Notes: a model not told the origin generated them from the letters alone. A stretch of 64,000 bases of DNA from a bacterium (GCA_035945995.1 DASYZR010000005.1:20578-84577), one strand, 5' to 3'. Shown: positions 1 through 9,015, counted from the stretch's first letter. Made by a program: numbers and translations.

Positions 1-10
1 CCGCGGCCCT

Positions 11-1003
11 TCAGTACAGCGGATCGAGCCGAATCTCGGCGCCGGGCTCTCCCGCTCCCGCGAGCAGCTGCCGGAAGAGCGCGGCGCCGCCCCGCGCGGC
101 ATCGGCCACGCCGAGGCGGGCATCGAGGGCGCGACGGTCCCGCTCCAGATTGCGCTCCGTCAGCACGCCGATCGTGCCGGCGAGTGCGCCCATCTGTCCG
201 CTCAACTGCGCGGTCTGCTGGAGCAGTCCGGTGATGCGATCCGCGAGGGCGACGCTGAGCGCGGCCTGGTGTCGTAGGCCGGCGCCCATGCCGGCAACCA
301 GCAATTCGATGCCGGCGCGCGCGCTGGGCAGCCCCCGCGCATCGCCGATCAGCTGGTCGCCGGTTGCCTGCGCGGCATCGGCGGCCGCCGGCAGCGCCGG
401 GTCCCGGACCGCCGCTACGGCGACCGCGGCGGACGCGCGAATGGCCACTTCGTGCTCGACGGCGCCGGAGATCACTTGTTGGTCTGCGGCGACGATCGTG
501 CCCGCCTCGTGGGAAAGCTCGGGGCTGTCCGCGATCTCGGCGGCGCGGCGTGTGCTGGATCCATCGGACGACGCCGGCACGCCGACCTTGGCCAGGGCGG
601 CTGCGACAATCGCCCGCCATTGCTCGGGCAACGCGGCAAGCTCCGCCACGATGTCGGCGGGCCCGGCGCCCGCCGGAGAGTCCGTCGGCAGGGGCACGAC
701 GATCCGCGTAAGCGTCCCGGCCGCGGCCTGACGAAGCAGCTCGACCCATTGCGCCAAACGGTCCACGCCGTTCTGCAAGGCCGCAAGGGCGGCATGCAGC
801 GACGCAGCCAGCGCGCCGGGATCGAGTGGACCGGTCGCCGGTGCCGGGGGCGCCGTCACAAACGGTACCGGCGCGGGCACCGGTGGCGGCCACGGCAGGA
901 ACTGCATCGGCGCGGACTGGGCGGAGACCGCGCCCGCACCGGCCGGGGCGGCGGCGCTCAGGGCGCAAACCAACACGACGGCGATCGCAACAATCCTATG
1001 CAT
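11..1003 (-). CDS. Secreted protein at the end of a T4SS-like operon (VirB5/TrbJ-like candidate)
   Basis: The protein has about 330 residues and starts with a signal peptide (MHRIVAIAVVLVCALSAAAPAGA), then a short proline-rich stretch (PWPPPVPAPVPF) and a long alanine-rich helical body with heptad-like leucines. The ATG at 1003 is chosen because GGAGG lies just upstream and because its first eight bases (ATGCATAG) overlap the stop of the VirB4-like gene. A further in-frame ATG seven codons upstream lies inside that gene. Position directly after VirB4, a signal peptide and a helical body fit the periplasmic VirB5/TrbJ minor pilus component. That assignment rests on context and architecture; no diagnostic motif was recognised, so it could be another secreted conjugation protein. 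Confidence 0.6.
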   Translation of the reverse strand: MHRIVAIAVVLVCALSAAAPAGAGAVSAQSAPMQFLPWPPPVPAPVPFVTAPPAPATGPLDPGALAASLHAALAALQNGVDRLAQWVELLRQAAAGTLTRIVVPLPTDSPAGAGPADIVAELAALPEQWRAIVAAALAKVGVPASSDGSSTRRAAEIADSPELSHEAGTIVAADQQVISGAVEHEVAIRASAAVAVAAVRDPALPAAADAAQATGDQLIGDARGLPSARAGIELLVAGMGAGLRHQAALSVALADRITGLLQQTAQLSGQMGALAGTIGVLTERNLERDRRALDARLGVADAARGGAALFRQLLAGAGEPGAEIRLDPLY

Positions 1004-3479
1004 GGGGCCTCCGTTGGTCCGCAAGACGTTCGATCGCAGGCCAGACGCCGATCTCGGCTGCGAGCCGGTCGCGCTCGCGGCGTTCTGCCGCCGTGGTCGT
1101 ACCGATGAGGTAGTCTTCAGGAATCTCGCGCACGGAAACGACGCCGCCCTCGCGGCCTTCCATGAGATCGAGCAGGATCAACACCTCGTTGTAGACGCCG
1201 CGGTGCTGCGTCAGCCCCTTCCAGAGCGCCCGATGCTGATCGTTCAGATTTAGGATCGGCGCGACACGGTCGACATCGGCGGCGCGGGTCAGGATCTTGA
1301 GCGGTGCGTTTTCGAGGATGCCGCGCGCATGCTCGTTCTCGAAGTCTCCCAGTCGCTGGCTGATCGCCATGATCCCGGCCCCGAACTTTCGGAAACGCCG
1401 GAACATGCCGACGAGCGACTCGGCCGCGACTCGATTGAGCAGCGCGGCCCACGTTTCGTCGCTCACCACATATTTGAGCCGGCCCGTGTCCGCGCGGACC
1501 CGCTGATAAATTAGGTAGTTGGCAAGAAGCGCGACGATGGGCGCCAGCTCGGGATACTGTTCGTCGAGACCCTCGGTATCGAGACAGACAATATCCGCGC
1601 GCAGGTCGACGGTGGACGGCCGATCCAGGAGCCGGCCGTAGAGACCGTCCCCGCACCAGAGGTCAAGACGTGCCGCGATGTCCCGGGCCATCCGCCACTC
1701 CTCGGGTCCGGCGTCGTGTCCGCCCCCCTGTTCGAACGTGCGGAGCGTGTGGACTACGTCGTGGAGAAACACCGGCGCGGCGGCGGCCCGTGCATAGGCC
1801 TGGCGGAGGGCGGTATCGATCACCGCCATCTCGCGCCGCCCCGGCGCGTCGTCCGGCTCGGCGACCATCAACGCCACCAGGCTGCGAAGGAGTCCGAAGT
1901 GCGCCGTATCGGGCTCGTGCTCGCCGGGAAGCAGCGCAAACGGATTGATGGATACGTCGGCCCCGGGGTCGACATGCACGTGCTGCCCGCCGTACACATC
2001 GCAAAACGTCCGGTACGCGCCGCCCTTGTCCACGATGAACACGATCGGATCCAAGGCCAGGAGACGCGACAGCCAGGCAAGCGCAAAATGGGTCTTGCCG
2101 CCACCGGACTCGCCGACCACGATCGCGTTCCACGAAGGCAGGCGGGGATCAAACGGGTCGAGCGCGACGAGCGTATGCGCCCGCGTCGTGAGCAGACAAA
2201 CCGGACGCGCGGCGCCCCGCCAGGGAGAGGAGCACGGGACAAAATCGGCGGCGTTGCTCGTCAGCATGCGCAGCAGCCGTTCGTTGGGCAGCCCGCTGAA
2301 GGGCGCGAGCTGAAAGAACTGCCGCCGGAGGGCCACGGACTCGACTCGCGCGTCGACGCCGGGGATCTGCCGGAAGGCATCGAGCGCACGGCGGGCCGCG
2401 TCGCGGGCTTCTTCAGGGCTTCGCTCCTGCACGAGAACGGCCACGCCGACCCGCACGACCCGCTCACTCGTCAACTGAATCAGATCCAACGCGCTCGAGA
2501 CCTGCTGTTCAACCGCGCGGGCATTGGAATCGCCGCCGTCCTGAGCCAGAACGGCCTGACGGCTCAACCGGCTCTTCAGTTCGAGACGCTTCAATTGATC
2601 CGACCTGCGATCGTTCCATACCTCGACGATCAGCCAGTAGGTTCCCGGCAACTCGAGCAACGGTACCACCGTGTTGGGCGTCGTCGGTCGATCGGGCAGG
2701 AGGTCCATGGCCACGACGGCATGCGCGTGCCCGTCCATCCAGAGAAAATCCCAGCGCCGGTACAGATCCGAACGCACGACGGCGGTTCGGAGCGACCCGC
2801 GGCCCAGCGAGGGCGAGGCGGCAAGCAGATGCCTCGGAATCTCCAAGTCGAGATCGGTGGGCACGGGCGGCGGTTGTTCGGTTCGCTTTCGTCCCGGGTT
2901 GAAATAGCGCCACATCGTCGCCACGAGCGCGGCATCGCCCAACGGACGCGCATGGAATCCGCATCGCGCGCAATGCGTCACCATGGCCTCACGCAACGCA
3001 TGGAGCTCGACTTGATGAAGCCGGTAGGTCGCCGTATCGATCGATCTCCACCAACGGCGGGCGCGGCGCGGCGGATGGTATGAGAGATCGAACACCAGCC
3101 GGTAGTTGACGAGGCGGCCGGCATCGTGCGCCTTGGCAAGTGCCGCGGTGCGCCGGCGGTGCAGGTCTCGGACGCGGTCATGCCGGCTCTCCGCGACCGC
3201 CGAGTACGCGCGCAATACGTCCCGACAGTCGTCATGAACCTCGAGGAGAATCCGGAGGCACTCGCCTTCCGGCACGGCCGCATTGAGCAACGCGCGCAAT
3301 TGGTCGTTACTCCGCGATAATTGCGCGGCGTCCCAGACTTCCGTGCCCGGCAGGGTGACGGCGAAGCCGAGGCGGTAACTGCCGTCGCGCAATATGACCG
3401 CGCCGTCTCGAACCATCCAATACGGCAATTCGCGCGTGAGATTGCCGGGCAATTCGAGCGGCGACACGCGCGTGTTCAA
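996..3479 (-). CDS. virB4: VirB4/TraC-family conjugation ATPase
   Basis: This is the cytoplasmic motor ATPase that energises pilus assembly and substrate transfer in type IV secretion systems. At about 827 residues it has the usual length. It has a Walker A (GESGGGKT) about 60% along the chain and a downstream Walker B-like segment (VVSDETWAALL) followed by RFRKFGAGIMAISQ, which resembles the conserved VirB4 C-terminal region. The TTG at 3479 is chosen because it overlaps the stop of the VirB3-like gene (TTGA); a GTG at 3467 is the alternative. The frame stays open further upstream, but that part overlaps the VirB3-like gene and has unrelated arginine-rich composition. The family call is firm; the exact start is not. 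Confidence 0.9.
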   Translation of the reverse strand: MNTRVSPLELPGNLTRELPYWMVRDGAVILRDGSYRLGFAVTLPGTEVWDAAQLSRSNDQLRALLNAAVPEGECLRILLEVHDDCRDVLRAYSAVAESRHDRVRDLHRRRTAALAKAHDAGRLVNYRLVFDLSYHPPRRARRWWRSIDTATYRLHQVELHALREAMVTHCARCGFHARPLGDAALVATMWRYFNPGRKRTEQPPPVPTDLDLEIPRHLLAASPSLGRGSLRTAVVRSDLYRRWDFLWMDGHAHAVVAMDLLPDRPTTPNTVVPLLELPGTYWLIVEVWNDRRSDQLKRLELKSRLSRQAVLAQDGGDSNARAVEQQVSSALDLIQLTSERVVRVGVAVLVQERSPEEARDAARRALDAFRQIPGVDARVESVALRRQFFQLAPFSGLPNERLLRMLTSNAADFVPCSSPWRGAARPVCLLTTRAHTLVALDPFDPRLPSWNAIVVGESGGGKTHFALAWLSRLLALDPIVFIVDKGGAYRTFCDVYGGQHVHVDPGADVSINPFALLPGEHEPDTAHFGLLRSLVALMVAEPDDAPGRREMAVIDTALRQAYARAAAAPVFLHDVVHTLRTFEQGGGHDAGPEEWRMARDIAARLDLWCGDGLYGRLLDRPSTVDLRADIVCLDTEGLDEQYPELAPIVALLANYLIYQRVRADTGRLKYVVSDETWAALLNRVAAESLVGMFRRFRKFGAGIMAISQRLGDFENEHARGILENAPLKILTRAADVDRVAPILNLNDQHRALWKGLTQHRGVYNEVLILLDLMEGREGGVVSVREIPEDYLIGTTTAAERRERDRLAAEIGVWPAIERLADQRRPHA

Positions 3480-3796
3480 CCGACGTAGGGATTGGCGTCC
3501 TGGTCCGCGGCCAGAACGTAGGCGTTCGGCTCGCCGAGAAACTCCACAAGATGGCGGAGGAAATGCCGCGGTGCCCGTTCTCGCACACGCCGCCATGCGA
3601 AGAACAACAGGCCGGTGGCGGAGACGGAAACCGCGGCCTCGGCCCGCGGCCAACCGAACGCCTGCCCCACCACCAGATCGCTGAGCCGGGACAGAACGAC
3701 GAAAGCGATACCGAGCCCGAACCAATCTTCCAGCTCGACTCCAAGAAACGTAACCGGCGCATCAAGCTTGCGGTACACCGGGTGCCGGGGCAGCAT
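3476..3796 (-). CDS. VirB3/PrgI-like inner-membrane T4SS protein
   Basis: The 106-residue protein begins MLPRHPVYRKLDAPVTFLGV, an N-terminus typical of the VirB3/TraL/PrgI group: a short cytoplasmic segment with a PV..KLD/P pattern followed by two membrane segments, here at about residues 25-45 and 55-70. Such proteins anchor the VirB4 ATPase at the inner membrane. A strong ribosome site (GGGAGGTG) precedes the ATG. The stop overlaps the start of the VirB4-like gene, the usual VirB3-VirB4 order. The assignment rests on size, topology, N-terminal pattern and neighbours. Confidence 0.75.
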   Translation of the reverse strand: MLPRHPVYRKLDAPVTFLGVELEDWFGLGIAFVVLSRLSDLVVGQAFGWPRAEAAVSVSATGLLFFAWRRVRERAPRHFLRHLVEFLGEPNAYVLAADQDANPYVG

Positions 3797-3842
3797 GCTT
3801 CACCTCCCGCGGCCGGCCGGGCGCGTCCAATGCCTCCGCGCT

Positions 3843-4145
3843 CTAGCCATGAATCATGCGGATGATTTGACCGCCGAAGAACAACACGACAGAACCAATG
3901 ATGACCCACAGCGCGTTGCGAATGCCGTTGCGATGATCGGCGATGATAACCGCTCCGGCCACGAGGAGAGCGGCCGTGGCGTAGGCCAATCCGAACGCGC
4001 CGGAGAGACTCAGTGCGGCCTGATTGAAGAGGTTCGTGAGGGGCGCGAACAGATCACCCGACGGTACCCCCGGCGTCTGGGCGTCCGCGCGGGCGGCAAC
4101 GCCGGACACCAGTATGAGCGCGAACGCGCAAGCGGCGTACCGCAT
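3843..4145 (-). CDS. VirB2/TrbC-like pilin subunit
   Basis: The 100-residue protein has a cleavable signal peptide (about residues 1-22, ending ARADAQ), a short polar segment and two hydrophobic helices (about residues 45-67 and 77-95) separated by a short positively charged loop (DHRNGIRN). That is the VirB2/TrbC cyclic or linear conjugative pilin layout. Its start lies one base after the stop of the upstream VirB10-like gene, so the two are translationally coupled. Position ahead of VirB3 and VirB4 matches the canonical order. Primary sequence is poorly conserved in this family, so the call leans on topology and synteny. Confidence 0.7.
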   Translation of the reverse strand: MRYAACAFALILVSGVAARADAQTPGVPSGDLFAPLTNLFNQAALSLSGAFGLAYATAALLVAGAVIIADHRNGIRNALWVIIGSVVLFFGGQIIRMIHG

Positions 4146-4146
4146 C

Positions 4147-5490
4147 TCATGGCGCCTCCGTGATGAGAATCACGCATGACGTCCCCGCGGGAATCTCGAC
4201 CGTCTTAATCGTCCCGGACGCCTGCGCCCTCAAGGTCTCGGCGAGACGTGCGGCCACGTACGTCCAGCCGGGAGCGGGTGCGCCGAGCGACACCTGCTCC
4301 GTGCCGTCTGTTACGGTAACTTGTCCGGCGTGTGCGAGGGCGGCGGCGTAATCGGATGCCGCCTGGAAGACGGCGCCGATCGCGGCTGCGGCCGCGGCCC
4401 GGCGGCGGATGACGACGCGGCCCGGCAATCCCGCCGATAGCCGACCGGGCTCAAGCGCCACACCGCGGAGCGGGGCCGTGCCCGGCACGGGGAGGCTGCC
4501 GGGCGGCGGCATCAACTCTACCCGGGAGCCGTCTGCGTCCGCCGACTGAAACGAGAGCTGAATGCGGTCGTCCGGTCCCGCAACGGCTCGACCAAGCCAC
4601 GCCGACCCATCGGTCACACCTTCCGCCACAACCGGAACCGGCGGAGCGCCGGGCGCCACCACGACTCCGGTGACGAGACGCGCCAACAGCCGATCGCCGG
4701 GCCTGCGCACCCCCGGCCGCTCAACACCGGCGGCGATTCGCGGCCATGCCGGAGGCGAATCCGGGGCATCGGCGGCGCCATCGCGGGCATAGACGACGGG
4801 AGAGGCCGGTGCACTATCGGCGCCACGCACCCGTGTGTCACCCGGCACCGCCCGGTTGAAGACGATCGCGGGCGGCGGACCGCCTGCCGCTTCTCGGCCG
4901 AAAGGGAAGGGCGGCAGCGGCAGCGCCGGCACGGGCGGCAACTGCGGCGACGGACGGAGCGGCGGGGGCGCAGGCATGTGCGATAGCTTTGTCCGGCCAA
5001 CGATTCGGCGGCGTTCCGTCCCCGACTGCCGCACGGACGGCTGCGGAATCGACTCCGCCACCAACTCCAATGCAGCGGGTTTTGCGCGGGACGCACGCGC
5101 CGCCGGCCGTGCCGCCGATGCACTGTGCGACCGATGCAGCAACGCCGAGCATCCCCCCACAATCAGCATGACCGCCGCAAGCCCAATCGGCGCCGCCGCC
5201 GCCAACCGGCGCTTGGCGAGGAGCCGGTCGCCCGCTTCACTCTCGTATTCACCCCACCCGAAGACCGCGCGACGCAGTGCGGCGCGCCGATGCCGCCGAT
5301 GAAGAGTCCGCTCGCTGTCGAGCTGGATCTGGGAGCCGGACAGTTCGCTCAGCACCTGCGAGTAAACGTCCGGCGCGTCTTCGGCGAGCCGCGCGAGCAC
5401 CTGCGGCACGGCGCCCGGCGAGAGATCAACGGTAGCTCCGAGCACCGCCCGAATCCGCGCCTCGGAGTGCGGGGCGAGCGCGATTTCCAC
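4147..5490 (-). CDS. VirB10/TrbI-like T4SS scaffold protein
   Basis: The 447-residue protein has a cytoplasmic N-terminal domain of about 100 residues, one membrane segment (about 101-118), a long proline- and alanine-rich linker (about 125-240) and a C-terminal beta-rich domain. The C-terminal domain starts near GDRLLARLVTGVVVAPGAPPVPVV, which resembles the VirB10/TrbI pattern in which the protein spans from inner membrane to the outer structure. The GTG at 5490 has GGGAGG a suitable distance upstream and is the first gene after the promoter at 5546-5573. The linker is long and the C-terminal domain short for a VirB10, so divergence or a reduced version is likely. Confidence 0.65.
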   Translation of the reverse strand: MEIALAPHSEARIRAVLGATVDLSPGAVPQVLARLAEDAPDVYSQVLSELSGSQIQLDSERTLHRRHRRAALRRAVFGWGEYESEAGDRLLAKRRLAAAAPIGLAAVMLIVGGCSALLHRSHSASAARPAARASRAKPAALELVAESIPQPSVRQSGTERRRIVGRTKLSHMPAPPPLRPSPQLPPVPALPLPPFPFGREAAGGPPPAIVFNRAVPGDTRVRGADSAPASPVVYARDGAADAPDSPPAWPRIAAGVERPGVRRPGDRLLARLVTGVVVAPGAPPVPVVAEGVTDGSAWLGRAVAGPDDRIQLSFQSADADGSRVELMPPPGSLPVPGTAPLRGVALEPGRLSAGLPGRVVIRRRAAAAAAIGAVFQAASDYAAALAHAGQVTVTDGTEQVSLGAPAPGWTYVAARLAETLRAQASGTIKTVEIPAGTSCVILITEAP

Positions 5491-5512
5491 GACCGCCTCC
5501 CATGGTGTCAGG

Positions 5513-5524
5513 ATATGTACATAT
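5513..5524. repeat. 12-bp perfect palindrome, candidate operator
   Basis: ATATGTACATAT is a perfect 12-base palindrome that lies just downstream of the predicted transcription start of the T4SS-like operon, between promoter and first gene. It is AT-rich in an otherwise very GC-rich region. A dimeric repressor site is the obvious reading; no regulator gene adjoins it in this window. Confidence 0.5.
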
Positions 5525-5545
5525 GTTTAGATGTGTGCACCTGCC

Positions 5546-5573
5546 AATATACTCCACCCCCGATTCCCGTCAA
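5546..5573 (-). promoter_or_regulatory. Sigma70-type promoter of the T4SS-like operon
   Basis: On the minus strand, TTGACG (-35), a 16-base spacer and TATATT (-10) form a near-consensus promoter. Transcription would start near 5539, about 50 bases before the GTG of the VirB10-like gene. It lies in the divergent intergenic region shared with the Lon-family gene. Confidence 0.75.
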
Positions 5574-5612
5574 GAGGCGAACACATGGTCTTGGACGAAC
5601 GTGGAAGGCAGA

Positions 5613-8189
5613 ATGAGTTCCCCCCTCACGGACGACCGGCGCCTTCCGCCCGATGCGCTCCGCCGCACCTGCGATCCGGCGAGCCTCGGGTTTGCCACGA
5701 CCCGCGACCTCAAGCTCGACGGCCCGATGCACCTCGTCGGGCAGCCGCGGGCGGTGCGCGCGCTCGACTTCGGGCTGCGGGTGGACCAGCCCGGCTACAA
5801 CCTCTTTGTGAGCGGGCCGCCCGGGACGGGGCGCATGACGTACACGCGCTCCGCGGTCGAGGATGCGGCGCGGACCGGACCGGTCCCGCCGGACTGGTGC
5901 TACGTCCGCAACTTTGCCGCGCCGAGCCAGCCGATCGCGATCTCGCTGCCGTCCGGGACCGGCCGGAAGTTCCAGCACGACGTGCAGGAGCTCATCACCG
6001 AGATCCGCGAGGGGCTCCGCCAGGCGTTCACGAGCGAGATCTACGAGCGCCGGCGCGCGGAGGTCGTGAAGCGGTACGAGCAGCGCGTCGCGGAGATCTG
6101 GGAAGGCCTCGAGGCCACGGCGCGGACCAAGGGCCTGATGCTCCAGCGGACCCCGACCGGGATCGCGACCGTCCCGGTCGACCTCCAGGGCAAGCCGATT
6201 CCCGAAGAGGTCTTCAACCAGCTCCCCGAGGCCGACCGGACAAAGTTGCAGCAGCGCACCGGGGAAATCGGGGACGCGGTCACGGAGGCCCTCCGGCAGG
6301 TGCGGGCGCTCGAGCGTGAAGGGCGCGACGCCCTGCGCCAGCTGGAGCGGCAGACGGCGCAGTACATGATCGACGCGCCGGTGGGCCGGCTCCGCGACCA
6401 GTACGCGGACCACCCGCGCGTGACCGCGTACCTGGACGCGGCCAAGCAGGACATGCTGGACCACCTTTCCGAGATCACGCAGACCGGCGACGAGGAAGGC
6501 CAGACGCCGCAGGTGCAGCTGCCCGGGATGCCGCGGCGCGATCCGTTCGCCCGCTATCAGGTCAACCTGCTCGTTGACCACGCGGAGACGAAGGGCGCCC
6601 CGGTGATCTTCGAGACCAACCCGACCTACTACAACCTCGTCGGCCGCGCCGAGCTCCGCGTCGAGTTCGGCGCGCTCGTGACCGACCTCACGATGATCAA
6701 GCCGGGGGCGCTCCACCTCGCGAACGGCGGCTATCTCGTCCTGCACGCGCGCGACGTGCTGACGAGCCCGTTCGCCTACGAGGGGCTCAAGCGCGCGCTG
6801 CGCAGCCGCGAGATCCGCATCGAGCCGCTCGGCGAAGCGGCGGGTATGCTGCCCACGGCGACGCTGCGGCCCGATCCCGTCCCGCTCGACCTCAAGATCA
6901 TCCTCGTCGGCACGCCCTACATCTACCACCTGCTCTACGCGCTGGACGAGGACTTCGAGGAGCTGTTCAAGATCCGCGCCGACTTCGACGTGACGGTGGA
7001 GCGCACGCCCGAGACCATCCGGGAGTACGCGCGGGCCGTCGGCGAGATCGTGCGCGGCTGCGGCCTCTGCCAGTTCGACGCGGGCGGCGTGGCCGAGATC
7101 ATCGACCACAGCACGCGCATCGCCGGCGAGCAGGGCAAACTCAGCACGCGCTTCAACGAGGTCATGGAGATCGTCTTCGAGGCGGCCGCCTGGGCCACGC
7201 AGGCCGGGCGCGACGTGGCGGCGCGCGACGACGTCCGCCGGGCGATCGAGGAGAAGGTCCTCCGCAGCAACCTGATCGAGGAGAAGATCCGGGAGCTCAT
7301 CGAGACCGGGACGATCATGGTCGACACGCAGGGCCGGGTGGCCGGCCAGATCAACGGGCTCTCCGTGCTCGCACTCGGGGACTACATGTTCGGCCAGCCG
7401 AGCCGGATCACGGCGCGGGTCTTCGTGGGCTCCCGCGGCGTGGTCAACATCGAGCGCGAGACGCAGATGTCGGGGCGCATCCACAGCAAGGGCGTGTTCG
7501 TGATGGCCTCGTTTCTCGCGAGCCGGTTCGCCCAGCAGGCGCCCCTCAGCCTGTCGGCGTCGCTCACGTTCGAGCAGCTCTACTCCGACGTCGACGGCGA
7601 CAGCGCGAGCTCGACGGAGCTCTACGCGCTCCTGAGCGAGCTCTCCGGCCTGCCGATCGATCAGGGCATCGCGACGACCGGCTCCGTCAACCAGCGCGGC
7701 GAGCTGCAGCCGATCGGCGGCGTCAACGAGAAGATCGAGGGCTTCTACTACACCTGCAAGGCGAAGGGCCTGACCGGCGGCCAGGGCGTCCTCATCCCGC
7801 AGCAGAACATCCGCAATCTGATGCTGCGGGGCGAGGTCGTGGACGCCGTGCGCGCCGGCCGGTTCCACGTCTGGGCCGCGCGGACGATCGACGAGGGCAT
7901 TGAGATCCTGACGGGCGAGGCGGCCGGGGCCCCGGACGGCGACGGCAAGTACCCCCCGGACTCGATCAACGGCCGCGTCCAGGCCCGCCTGGCGCAGCTG
8001 GCGCGCAGCCTGCAGCTGTCCGGCGCGGACCGGCGGGACGGCACACCGGCGACGATCATCGTCCCCGCGGCGCCGGCGCCGCCGCCGGTGCCGGGTCCGC
8101 CGCCCGGTCCTCCCGAGCCTCCGCCCCCCGGCGAACCGCCTGGGCCCGGCACGCCGCGGACGTCCCGCGGCCCGGCCTCAGATCGCTGA
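5613..8189 (+). CDS. Lon-family ATP-dependent protease (AAA_32/LonB-like)
   Basis: The 858-residue protein belongs to the Lon-related group that carries its own AAA-type N-terminal region and a C-terminal Lon protease domain. The serine/lysine dyad is visible: Ser664 in DGDSAS and Lys707 in GGVNEKIEG, spaced 43 residues apart as in Escherichia coli Lon. The nucleotide loop near residues 68-76 reads GPPGTGRMT, with Arg74 where a P-loop normally has Lys. A coiled region lies around residues 110-260. The protein ends in a proline-rich tail of about 40 residues. The ATG at 5613 is preceded by GGAAGG; an open frame upstream lacks a ribosome site. Its last 12 bases overlap the convergent metallopeptidase gene. 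Confidence 0.9.
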   Translation: MSSPLTDDRRLPPDALRRTCDPASLGFATTRDLKLDGPMHLVGQPRAVRALDFGLRVDQPGYNLFVSGPPGTGRMTYTRSAVEDAARTGPVPPDWCYVRNFAAPSQPIAISLPSGTGRKFQHDVQELITEIREGLRQAFTSEIYERRRAEVVKRYEQRVAEIWEGLEATARTKGLMLQRTPTGIATVPVDLQGKPIPEEVFNQLPEADRTKLQQRTGEIGDAVTEALRQVRALEREGRDALRQLERQTAQYMIDAPVGRLRDQYADHPRVTAYLDAAKQDMLDHLSEITQTGDEEGQTPQVQLPGMPRRDPFARYQVNLLVDHAETKGAPVIFETNPTYYNLVGRAELRVEFGALVTDLTMIKPGALHLANGGYLVLHARDVLTSPFAYEGLKRALRSREIRIEPLGEAAGMLPTATLRPDPVPLDLKIILVGTPYIYHLLYALDEDFEELFKIRADFDVTVERTPETIREYARAVGEIVRGCGLCQFDAGGVAEIIDHSTRIAGEQGKLSTRFNEVMEIVFEAAAWATQAGRDVAARDDVRRAIEEKVLRSNLIEEKIRELIETGTIMVDTQGRVAGQINGLSVLALGDYMFGQPSRITARVFVGSRGVVNIERETQMSGRIHSKGVFVMASFLASRFAQQAPLSLSASLTFEQLYSDVDGDSASSTELYALLSELSGLPIDQGIATTGSVNQRGELQPIGGVNEKIEGFYYTCKAKGLTGGQGVLIPQQNIRNLMLRGEVVDAVRAGRFHVWAARTIDEGIEILTGEAAGAPDGDGKYPPDSINGRVQARLAQLARSLQLSGADRRDGTPATIIVPAAPAPPPVPGPPPGPPEPPPPGEPPGPGTPRTSRGPASDR

Positions 8190-8792
8190 CCGCCGGCTCG
8201 GCCCCGGGCGGCGGTGGGCCACCTTGGGAAGGGCGGCCGCCCGCCGGGGTCCCCAGGAGCCCGAGAGCAACTGCCCGATCCGCTCGTAGATCCGCCGCAG
8301 GCCGCCGGTCGTATTGGGATCGTCGGCGTCGCTGCGGGTCAGATAGTCGTGCAGCACGCAGAGAATGAGCCCGGACGACATCCGGTTGAGCAGCCGGCGC
8401 CTGGCGCGGGCGATGGCCTCCAACTCGACCACCTGCTCTTCCAGCACGTCGTCGTCGAGGTCTTCGCCGGCGCGCTGCCGGCGCGCGTGCACGAGCTCGT
8501 GCAGGACCGTGAACTGCTTTTCGGGTTCGGGCAGGCCGGCCTCGACCCAGATCTCGTTGCCGTCCTCCCCCATGTTGAGCAGCCCGTCAAAGGTCGTATC
8601 GGGGCTGAGCGGGATGTCCGTCAGCTGACGCGCAAGCGTGCGGAACTTCCGGAGATACTTCTCCCGAATGACATACGAGCGCTTCGGCAGCCGCGTCACG
8701 CGGGCGGCGCGCTTCCAGGGCCGAATGAGACCGACGGCGCGGCGTGCCCGCCGCCTCAGGCGCACGGCGGCGGCCCGTGTCGTACTCGACAT
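8178..8792 (-). CDS. HEXXH zinc-metallopeptidase-like protein
   Basis: The 204-residue protein has an arginine-rich N-terminus and a HELVHARR motif near residue 98, the HEXXH signature of zincin-like peptidases as in the ImmA/IrrE and SprT-like groups. A run of acidic residues (EDLDDDVLEEQVVELEAIA) follows and could provide the third metal ligand. The ATG at 8792 is preceded by AGGAGG. No signal peptide is visible, so it is probably cytoplasmic. The target is unknown, and no partner DNA-binding domain is present in the protein or next to it. Confidence 0.6.
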   Translation of the reverse strand: MSSTTRAAAVRLRRRARRAVGLIRPWKRAARVTRLPKRSYVIREKYLRKFRTLARQLTDIPLSPDTTFDGLLNMGEDGNEIWVEAGLPEPEKQFTVLHELVHARRQRAGEDLDDDVLEEQVVELEAIARARRRLLNRMSSGLILCVLHDYLTRSDADDPNTTGGLRRIYERIGQLLSGSWGPRRAAALPKVAHRRPGPSRRSAI

Positions 8793-8977
8793 ATATCCTC
8801 CTGTTGCGAAACAACCTGATGCGGTGGTGTACCGGGCGAAACGTGGGCCTCGCGCGGAATGTTCCAGATCCCATAAGGGGACCTGCGATCACACGTTCGT
8901 TTTTCGGCCCGCGGCCCGCACCCGATCTTTTCCCAGGGGCACGCCGTGCCCATAACCCGCCGTTGATCGCCGCCGGC

Positions 8978-9006
8978 TTTGCAGGCTCTCGCCGTCGTAT
9001 GCTAAT
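8978..9006 (+). promoter_or_regulatory. Putative tRNA-Glu promoter
   Basis: TTTGCA and GCTAAT are separated by 17 bases and would start transcription about three bases before the tRNA. Both hexamers are only moderate matches. The rest of the 223-base gap upstream of the tRNA shows no other feature I can support. Confidence 0.45.
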
Positions 9007-9015
9007 GTGGGGGCG

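Noticed and set aside
5508..7868. A 786-codon open frame antisense to the Lon-family gene, and similar long antisense frames elsewhere
   Set aside because: In DNA this GC-rich, antisense and third frames stay open by chance. The composition is repetitive Arg/Ala/Leu/Asp with no motif, while the sense strand carries a complete Lon dyad.
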